DNA of 12,634 nt from Deltaproteobacteria bacterium (GTDB lineage: Bacteria > Bdellovibrionota > UBA1018). The notes under the pieces were generated by a model. It worked only from the letters and a program-made list of their open reading frames with translations, searched no databases and had not been told where the DNA came from. The translations under genes were made by a program, and so were the position numbers. Position 1 is the stretch's first letter. Each line of letters begins with the position of its first letter. Location of the stretch: positions 1-12,634 of the forward strand of contig JABDFB010000067.1 of assembly GCA_013286765.1 (NCBI GenBank). Reading direction: 5' to 3'. Below, one piece after another: positions 6,843 to 12,634 of this stretch.

Positions 6843-8822
6843 CTACAGGATTTCCAGGAGATCTTCGTAAATTTCCTTTTTAGAAAATGGCTTCTTAATC
6901 AGCTTATCCACACCTTGGCCGATGCTTTGCATTTTTGCGCCAAAATCGTCCGGCGAGATGTGACCAGTCATTGCAATGATCTTCATTTCGGCATGAGAGA
7001 TGAATTTTCTGGCCTCTCGAATTAAGTCTTCTCCGCCAAGCTGTGGCATTTTCAAATCTGTAATCATTACCGAGAATTTTCCGTTGTGAAGCTTTTCTAA
7101 CGCCTCTTTGCCATCGTAGGCATATTCTATATCCAATCCGAATTCCTTTAGATGCCGAGTCAAAATGTTTACAATGGCTTTTTCATCGTCAACGAGTAGA
7201 ACTTTTCCTATTAATTTTGTGCGTTTTGAGGGCTGTGATACTGCTGCGGTCCCGTTTTCTTCGTCGATGCTAAGGGATTCACTTGAATGAGGTATAGTAA
7301 TAATAAATTTAGTCCCAATATTTATTTTCGATTCAACGACAATCTTGCCCTTCATTTCATTAATAATAGAAAGTACGATACTCAGACCTAGCCCAGTGCC
7401 TTTCCCTACTGGTTTGGACGTATAGAATGGATCGAAAATCTTATCGGTTTTATCAACTGGAATTCCGCACCCCGTATCTTCAACCGTAATGACTACGTTT
7501 TGAGCGACATCTGCAGTAGTGACGGTGATAATCCCATTCTGCCGACCATCCATCGCGTCTCTAGCATTAGAGATGAGATTCATGATAACTTGCTGAAAGC
7601 GTCCGGTACTTCCTCTTACAAAAGGACTCTCACTCTTCAAATCTTTAACGATTGAGATACTTTCATTTCTATATATTTGATTGATAATCGTGACCGTCTC
7701 CTCTAAGACGTCGTGGACGTTGATCGTCGTTTGTTCAGCAGTGTCTAGACGAGCGTAGGTTCTGAGGCCATTGACGATGTTTCGAATTCTTTCGATGGCA
7801 TGCTGCTGAAAATCCACGAATTCCTTGTATTCTCGATTATTATGTTCCTCAAAATATTCTGTAAGTAGCTCAGCATTTCCTTTGATAATAGTCAGAGGAT
7901 TGTTTATTTCGTGAGCGATGCCTGCAGCAAGTTCTCCGATTGAGGCCAATTTCGACGCCTGCATGAGCTGCCGTTGCATGAGTTCTTTTTCTTTTTCTCC
8001 CTTTTTTTGCTCTGTCATGTCTTTCGCAACGCAGACGATCCCGGAGACGTTTTCTCCGTCGTCCTTGAGCACGGATCTAGAAAGTAATCCGGGAATCGCA
8101 CTTCCATCTTTTGCTTTTAATGTGATCGGTTCCGGTTCCATTGAACCTTCTTTTAGTAAGTTTTCTATATGGAGCTTTGAAAAAAGGTTCTCGTCCGAGA
8201 TCAAGTGTGAGATTGGCTTACCAGCGAGATCTTCCCATGTATATCCAAGGAGTTGAAGTGTAGCAGAATTTACTTTCTGAATTTTTAAATCTAAGGATAG
8301 TACGAGCAGTGGATCAACCATTGATTTAATAATATTATCAATTTCGTTTTTTGCTTTGTTAGCTTTCTTCTCGGCTTCAACAAGCTGCTTGGTTCGTAAT
8401 AGAACAGCGCCTTCAAGAGAGGAATTGAGACCTCTTAATGCATCTTCGGCCTTTTTTAATTTTATGAAAATTCGTACCTTTGCAAGAAATTCTTCGTGGT
8501 CGAAGGGTTTTGCAATGTAGTCGTCTGCACCTGATTCATATCCCATCAAACGTTCATCGAGCATTGCCTTTGCGGAGACAAGGATGATTTTTGTGAGATT
8601 TTTTTCATCCTTTTTGATGGTTTTGCAAACCTCATATCCGCTAATACCGGGCATCATGATATCAAGTAGAATAAGGTCCGGAATAAATTGCGGCAGAATT
8701 TTTAGAGTCTCTTCACCCGAGCTTGCGTAAGCTACCTCATACTGTTTATCTAGAAGATGCTTAAAAATATCTAAATTTACTGGATCATCGTCTACTACTA
8801 GGATTTTTCCAATGCGGCTCAT
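6843..8822 (-). CDS. Cytosolic hybrid histidine kinase: REC-PAS-HisKA-HATPase-REC
   Basis: This 659-residue phosphorelay protein has, in order, an N-terminal receiver (about 4-122; acidic Asp11-13, phosphoacceptor Asp54, Lys105 in KPF), a charged helical linker (about 123-160), a PAS domain (about 161-275), and a dimerisation/phosphotransfer domain with His304 in GIAHEINNPL. An ATPase domain follows (N-box Asn419, DTGCG at 449-453, GKGTGLGL at 473-480), then a C-terminal receiver (about 539-659; Asp545-Asp546, phosphoacceptor Asp589, Lys644 in KKPF). All catalytic residues are present. No membrane segment is visible, so it is cytosolic and its N-terminal receiver probably takes signals from another kinase. 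The start overlaps the upstream membrane-kinase stop by 4 bases. No Hpt domain or DNA-binding output is present. Confidence 0.95.
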   Translation of the reverse strand: MSRIGKILVVDDDPVNLDIFKHLLDKQYEVAYASSGEETLKILPQFIPDLILLDIMMPGISGYEVCKTIKKDEKNLTKIILVSAKAMLDERLMGYESGADDYIAKPFDHEEFLAKVRIFIKLKKAEDALRGLNSSLEGAVLLRTKQLVEAEKKANKAKNEIDNIIKSMVDPLLVLSLDLKIQKVNSATLQLLGYTWEDLAGKPISHLISDENLFSKLHIENLLKEGSMEPEPITLKAKDGSAIPGLLSRSVLKDDGENVSGIVCVAKDMTEQKKGEKEKELMQRQLMQASKLASIGELAAGIAHEINNPLTIIKGNAELLTEYFEEHNNREYKEFVDFQQHAIERIRNIVNGLRTYARLDTAEQTTINVHDVLEETVTIINQIYRNESISIVKDLKSESPFVRGSTGRFQQVIMNLISNARDAMDGRQNGIITVTTADVAQNVVITVEDTGCGIPVDKTDKIFDPFYTSKPVGKGTGLGLSIVLSIINEMKGKIVVESKINIGTKFIITIPHSSESLSIDEENGTAAVSQPSKRTKLIGKVLLVDDEKAIVNILTRHLKEFGLDIEYAYDGKEALEKLHNGKFSVMITDLKMPQLGGEDLIREARKFISHAEMKIIAMTGHISPDDFGAKMQSIGQGVDKLIKKPFSKKEIYEDLLEIL

Positions 8823-10561
8823 GGGTACCTCTTTTCGGTATTTGCTTTTTCAGGGATAGTAAAATTGAGGGTCGTTTCTCCCTCTGGTGAACTTTGTGCG
8901 AAGATTTGTCCCCCGTGATCGAGGATAATCTCTTTACAGATGGCAAGACCTAAACCGGTTCCACCGGCTTTTGTTCGAGTTCGGCTACTCTGCACAAATT
9001 TGTCAAAAATAAGATCAAGTTCGTTTGCAGGAATTCCTACGCCGTAGTTGGTCACTGATACCTCAATCGCTTTGCGGTTATTCAAAAGTGTTTGCTTAAT
9101 GCCAATTCGAACGGTTGTTCCAGGATTTGAGAATTTAATGGCGTTCGAAACGAGGTTTCGAACGACCTGTTCAATTCTTTCTTTGTCATATTGGACTACT
9201 ATTGGAAAATTCGGAATCGTAAACTCTAGTTTTACGGATTTTTCTTGAGCAAAATTGGAGAACTCAATGAGAATGTTATTGATTGAAATCTTTAGATCAT
9301 TAGCTCGCCAGTTATAGATCATTTTTCCTGATTCCAATTTTGAAAGATCGAGCAGATTATTGAGGAGATTAAGTAGTCGATGGCTGGAATCTAGAATATT
9401 CTGAAAGAATTTGCGCAGGGTATCTTTATCTGCCGTGTAAGCCTCATTCCTCCCGAAGTTTGCATAGCTCAAAATGCCATGCATAGGGGTCCTTAGTTCG
9501 TGCGACATGTTCGCAAGAAAAAGAGACTTGGCTTTGTTCGCAGCTTCTGCGGAGTTTTTTGCATTTCGAAGGTCTTCTTCGGATTTTTTACGTTCGGTAA
9601 TATCGTGGACCATGAGCGTGAAAATTCGCCAATCACCTGACTGAGCTTCGCTGATCCCTAATTCTACAGGGAATGTCTTTCCTTCCTTGTGTCTCGCAAT
9701 GGCGTCATATCGTGTGCCGATGCGACTCTGTATTTGGAGAGGGTCTGAGTCCGGGCCTTCGGAGGTGCTATCTTTTAGTTCAGTAAACAAAATGCTAGAA
9801 GGACTGCCCTTTGCTTCAAATTCCCTGTACCCAAAGATATGTTCGGCAGTCGTGTTGAACGACTCTATATTGCCATAATCATCAATAGTAATTACGGCAT
9901 CGGTAGCGTGATCCACAATGGCTTGAATTCTGGCGTTCGCCACAGCGATTTCCTGTCCTTTTCTTTCCACCGCCTCTAGAGCTTGTTGTTTAATGCTCTC
10001 ATAAATCAATGTGAGCGATAATATAAGAAGCATGAGAACGGAAAGGACTGCTGTACTGAAAATTTTTAGTTCGTTCGGCGGAAGTACATAGGGGGATCTA
10101 ATGCCCATCAAGTCTAAAACGAACCATGCCAAGATTTCACAAAGTTCTATTAGTGCCCAAGCAAATCCGGCTTTAACTCCCAACATGCAAGTCGCTATCA
10201 TTGGGATTGAAATTTTCCAGATTAAGGGTGGGCTGCCATTTCCACCGGAGATCCAGCAAGCGTAAGAAAGAATGGTAGCCAGATCAAGAGTCATCGCATG
10301 TCCTGCTAGTGCCGGCGATTTTGTCCACTTCAGAACGAAGGGAACCATGATTGCCACTAGGGCCGCTATTAGGATTGAAATTGCCCCTTCCTTAGAATGC
10401 AGGATGTAATAATAGAAAAGTGAGAAAGGAGAACCGAAGGCTAAGATGCAAAATGAAAACGTGACAATTAGTTTCGATCTTCTGATCGTTTCGGAATCTT
10501 CGTTTCGAATCGCATCAGGAATAAAGTATTCGATAAAGGAGTTAATACCTAGTTCCGTCAT
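8819..10561 (-). CDS. Membrane histidine kinase: six membrane segments, PAS, HisKA, HATPase
   Basis: The 580-residue product has an N-terminal membrane module with about six hydrophobic segments (roughly 30-52, 59-77, 88-104, 112-128, 131-152, 166-188) and only short loops. It contains an SGGNGSPPLIWK loop seen in integral-membrane sensor modules. A PAS domain (about 208-323) and a short coiled coil follow. The HisKA domain has His354 in SHELRTPMHG. The ATPase domain has N-box Asn473, the G1 box NYGVG (505-509) and GGTGLGL (533-539). It is a complete transmitter without a receiver, so its phosphate must go to a separate protein; the hybrid kinase encoded next, which starts with a receiver, is the obvious candidate. 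Lack of an extracellular domain suggests sensing within or near the membrane. Its ATG overlaps the acyl-AMP ligase stop by 4 bases. Confidence 0.93.
   Translation of the reverse strand: MTELGINSFIEYFIPDAIRNEDSETIRRSKLIVTFSFCILAFGSPFSLFYYYILHSKEGAISILIAALVAIMVPFVLKWTKSPALAGHAMTLDLATILSYACWISGGNGSPPLIWKISIPMIATCMLGVKAGFAWALIELCEILAWFVLDLMGIRSPYVLPPNELKIFSTAVLSVLMLLILSLTLIYESIKQQALEAVERKGQEIAVANARIQAIVDHATDAVITIDDYGNIESFNTTAEHIFGYREFEAKGSPSSILFTELKDSTSEGPDSDPLQIQSRIGTRYDAIARHKEGKTFPVELGISEAQSGDWRIFTLMVHDITERKKSEEDLRNAKNSAEAANKAKSLFLANMSHELRTPMHGILSYANFGRNEAYTADKDTLRKFFQNILDSSHRLLNLLNNLLDLSKLESGKMIYNWRANDLKISINNILIEFSNFAQEKSVKLEFTIPNFPIVVQYDKERIEQVVRNLVSNAIKFSNPGTTVRIGIKQTLLNNRKAIEVSVTNYGVGIPANELDLIFDKFVQSSRTRTKAGGTGLGLAICKEIILDHGGQIFAQSSPEGETTLNFTIPEKANTEKRYP
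8828..8833 (-). promoter_or_regulatory. Ribosome-binding site for the hybrid kinase
   Basis: AAGAGG lies 5 bases before the ATG at 8822, inside the last codons of the membrane kinase gene. It supports this start and independent reinitiation despite the 4-base gene overlap. Confidence 0.65.
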
Positions 10562-12375
10562 ACAGGAGGCCCCGTGTAGGCAATGTGGTGGAGTTTACGC
10601 CATGCTTGTTTAAGACGAAATGACAGTAATTCGAAGATGGAAATTTCCCGTTTAAGTTTACCTGTGACGTAGAGGTCGCGACATGCTCGTCTTTTCACTT
10701 TTCCACTGGAGGTTTTGGGCAAAGCTCCTGGAATTCTTAGTAGGACCTCTTCTACCTTTAATCCGAATTTATCGTTTACAACTTTAGTAATATCGGATCG
10801 AATTTTTTCTTGAATTCGCCAATATTTTGGTTTGATTTCTGCGACGATATTCAGGGATTCTGTGCCTTCGTGGTTCGGAACAGAGAAAGCAACGACGCGC
10901 CCCGGTCGGATGCCCTTGAGGTGAATAAGCTGTGTTTCGATATCTGATGGAAAGAAGTTTTGCCCGCTGACAATGATTAAGTCTTTCAGGCGGTCAATAA
11001 CATAGAGCTCTCCACCAGCAATATAACCAATATCTCCTGTTTTGAGATCTAGTCTTGGAACCATCTTTAAAGGATTTGTTGAGAAATAATACGGAGAGAC
11101 CGAAGGTCCTTTGACAACTATTTCGCCTATGTTTCTCTCCGGTAGTTTTTCTCCTGAAACCGGATCTACAATAGAAAGAGAATGTTCGGGTAGAATGTTT
11201 CCAACGGAAATAAACGTGATGGCATCCTTACCGTGGGATAGACTCGGTTCCGCAACTTTTTTGTGAATCAATTTAATGCGATCAATGGTATCAAATTTCG
11301 AAGGCTTATTACACGGAGGAAAAGCTAAGGCGAGTGTAGCTTCTGCCATTCCATATACCGGGTAGAAACTAGAGGCCCTAAAACCATATTTCGAAAAACG
11401 TTCGACAAAACCCTTAGCCGTTTCGGCCTGAATCGGCTCTGCTCCGATAAAAGCCAATCGCCAACAAGAAAGGTCGAGATTAGCGAGATCTTTGTCAGAA
11501 ATTTTTCTATATGCCACGGAATATGCAAATGAAGGTGCTACCGAATAAGTCGCGCCATAGTGTTGAATCGCTTTTAGCCAACTGACTGGTCTACCCACAA
11601 AGCTCATCGGAGAAAGAACAAAAACCGGAATATGCCAATATAGGGGAAAGAATAGATTTCCGATTAAGCCCATGTCGTGATAAAGCGGCAGCCAAGAGAG
11701 CAGGCTGTCTTTTTCAGGGTTGATTTTGCTCACCTGACCAATCAAATTCAAATTCGAAGCTAAGTTTTGATGAGTGATGACAACGCCCTTTGGCGTACCA
11801 GTGCTTCCAGATGTGTACTGTATAAAAGCAATTTCGCCCATGGCCTCAGGGTCGGGTCGCTTGTCCGGTTCAAACGGAACCGACTGTGACAATAGATGCA
11901 ATTGTCCCACTTCAAGAATAGATACTTTAACTTGAAGCCTGCTCATGTAGCGATTCCAGGTCGCAGAATTTTCGATAATAATTAGCTTTGGATCACAGTC
12001 GTCTGCAACACTCTTGATTCTGGTTAGAAATTCTTCCGGTACACCAAAATTAGAAAATGTTGGTAATGGCACGATTATAAAGCCGTTCAACATAGATGCA
12101 AGAGCACAGGTCAAAAACGCATGTGGATCAGATATTGAAATGATGATGCGGTCGTTCTTTTGCAAGTGATACATTTCAGCGAGAACCTTGCTATACCTGG
12201 CAGCTCTCAAATTTAAGTCTTCGTATGTAATTCCCAAGTCCACAAACTTATCTCCGTGGACTGTCACTTTGGTATTAGCGATCCCATTAGGATCAGTTCT
12301 TACATTTTCGAAGAAACAATCAAGAAGGGTAGAGTAGGTGTGATGGCGACTGACGGTTCCAAGTTTTCTATCCAA
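10558..12375 (-). CDS. Fatty acyl-AMP ligase-like adenylating enzyme (FAAL)
   Basis: The 605-residue ANL-superfamily enzyme activates a carboxylic acid, probably a fatty acid, as acyl-AMP. Visible motifs are the P-loop YTSGSTGTPKG (187-197), the FAAL-typical LPLYHDMGLIG (229-239), YGMAEATL (341-348), a FAAL-style extra segment after it (about 351-395), TGDIG (446-450), DRLKDLII (461-468) and the C-terminal PKTSSGK with catalytic Lys559. HDMGLIG and the segment after YGMAE favour FAAL over acyl-CoA synthetase. FAALs pass acyl-AMP to an acyl carrier protein in lipid, polyketide or lipopeptide pathways; no carrier domain is fused here or visible nearby. The start is TTG, supported by a well-spaced GGAGGA and by N-terminal alignment; no in-frame ATG lies near. 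It overlaps the SDR gene by 8 bases and the kinase gene by 4. Confidence 0.9.
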   Translation of the reverse strand: MDRKLGTVSRHHTYSTLLDCFFENVRTDPNGIANTKVTVHGDKFVDLGITYEDLNLRAARYSKVLAEMYHLQKNDRIIISISDPHAFLTCALASMLNGFIIVPLPTFSNFGVPEEFLTRIKSVADDCDPKLIIIENSATWNRYMSRLQVKVSILEVGQLHLLSQSVPFEPDKRPDPEAMGEIAFIQYTSGSTGTPKGVVITHQNLASNLNLIGQVSKINPEKDSLLSWLPLYHDMGLIGNLFFPLYWHIPVFVLSPMSFVGRPVSWLKAIQHYGATYSVAPSFAYSVAYRKISDKDLANLDLSCWRLAFIGAEPIQAETAKGFVERFSKYGFRASSFYPVYGMAEATLALAFPPCNKPSKFDTIDRIKLIHKKVAEPSLSHGKDAITFISVGNILPEHSLSIVDPVSGEKLPERNIGEIVVKGPSVSPYYFSTNPLKMVPRLDLKTGDIGYIAGGELYVIDRLKDLIIVSGQNFFPSDIETQLIHLKGIRPGRVVAFSVPNHEGTESLNIVAEIKPKYWRIQEKIRSDITKVVNDKFGLKVEEVLLRIPGALPKTSSGKVKRRACRDLYVTGKLKREISIFELLSFRLKQAWRKLHHIAYTGPPV

Positions 12376-12634
12376 CGCTCAATCCTCCATCGATCCTGAT
12401 CACACTTCCAGTGAGATAGTCTGCGCTACTAGACGCAAGGAAGTACGCTACTTCACTAATCTCATCGGATTTTGCGAGTCTAGCCTTAGGAATTTTGGGT
12501 AGGATAAACATATCTACCAAAGACTTCTCCTGTGAAAGCATAGGCGTATCGCAATAACCAGGTACGATGGCGTTGACATTGATACCGAAGTCGCCAAGTT
12601 CTCGTGCAGCCGAGAGTGTGGCAGAAATGACACC
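12368..12634 (-). CDS. Short-chain dehydrogenase/reductase (FabG-like), C-terminal 88 residues; cut by the window edge
   Basis: Only the last 88 codons and a TAG stop are visible; the nucleotide-binding N-terminus and the YxxxK active site lie beyond the window. The visible part has the classical SDR features: the helix after the active site (VISATLSAARELGDFG), the INVNAIVPGYCDTPM segment where the substrate loop begins, and the C-terminal pattern ending in YLTGSVIRIDGG. This resembles FabG-type 3-oxoacyl-(ACP) reductases and many other NAD(P)-dependent oxidoreductases, so the substrate is not determined. The frame is open across the edge, so the gene is not broken. It overlaps the acyl-AMP ligase start by 8 bases, making an acyl or lipid substrate a reasonable inference. 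Confidence 0.9.
   Translation of the reverse strand, partial: GVISATLSAARELGDFGINVNAIVPGYCDTPMLSQEKSLVDMFILPKIPKARLAKSDEISEVAYFLASSSADYLTGSVIRIDGGLSVG
12383..12388 (-). promoter_or_regulatory. Ribosome-binding site for the TTG start of the acyl-AMP ligase
   Basis: GGAGGA lies 7 bases upstream of the TTG at 12375 and inside the last codons of the SDR gene. These same bases encode the Gly-Gly of the SDR C-terminal IDGG motif. It supports the non-ATG start. Confidence 0.65.

Noticed and set aside
9032..9046. Asn505 instead of Asp in the ATPase G1 box of the membrane kinase, as a sign of an inactive kinase
   Set aside because: Asn at this position is seen in active histidine kinases, and the N-box, G2 box and His354 are all intact.
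12361..12375. Acyl-AMP ligase as a broken gene because it lacks an ATG start
   Set aside because: The TTG has a well-placed GGAGGA, and the protein N-terminus aligns with the family, so it is a normal alternative start.

Overview
The window looks like ordinary chromosomal DNA of a Gram-negative bacterium. Supporting signs are a release factor RF3 gene, a bacterial frataxin (CyaY), a periplasmic Do-type protease, a small exported beta-rich protein resembling an outer-membrane barrel, and tightly packed genes of moderate GC content. A proteobacterium or a relative such as Bdellovibrionota is plausible, but nothing fixes the taxon. There are no tRNA or rRNA genes, CRISPR arrays, insertion sequences or phage genes. 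No gene-free stretch exceeds about 125 bases.

Left part (1-5029), housekeeping genes. The 5' two thirds of prfC (RF3) lies on the minus strand and diverges from rnd (RNase D) on the plus strand. rnd converges on a minus-strand HtrA/DegP-type protease. A 113-base divergent region then leads to a plus-strand pair, cyaY (frataxin) and a class I glutaredoxin, which overlap by 4 bases. Both belong to iron-sulfur and thiol metabolism. The glutaredoxin converges, with 3 bases between, on a minus-strand gene for a small secreted, probably outer-membrane, beta-barrel protein.

Right part (5151-12634), all on the minus strand. Read in the direction of transcription it runs: the C-terminal end of a short-chain dehydrogenase/reductase (SDR), a fatty acyl-AMP ligase-like enzyme (FAAL), a membrane histidine kinase (six predicted membrane segments, PAS, HisKA, HATPase), a soluble hybrid histidine kinase (REC, PAS, HisKA, HATPase, REC), a metallo-beta-lactamase-fold hydrolase, and a rhomboid-fold membrane protein lacking the catalytic Ser/His motifs. 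The first four overlap by 8, 4 and 4 bases and the next two follow after 24 and 33 bases, so this is probably one operon.

The most interesting item is that four-gene block. Two lipid-metabolism enzymes are coupled to two histidine kinases of complementary architecture: one membrane-bound without a receiver, one cytosolic with receivers at both ends. No DNA-binding response regulator is in view. One inference is a lipid or acyl-derived signal being made or modified and sensed by products of the same operon; this is a hypothesis. The other genes look conventional.
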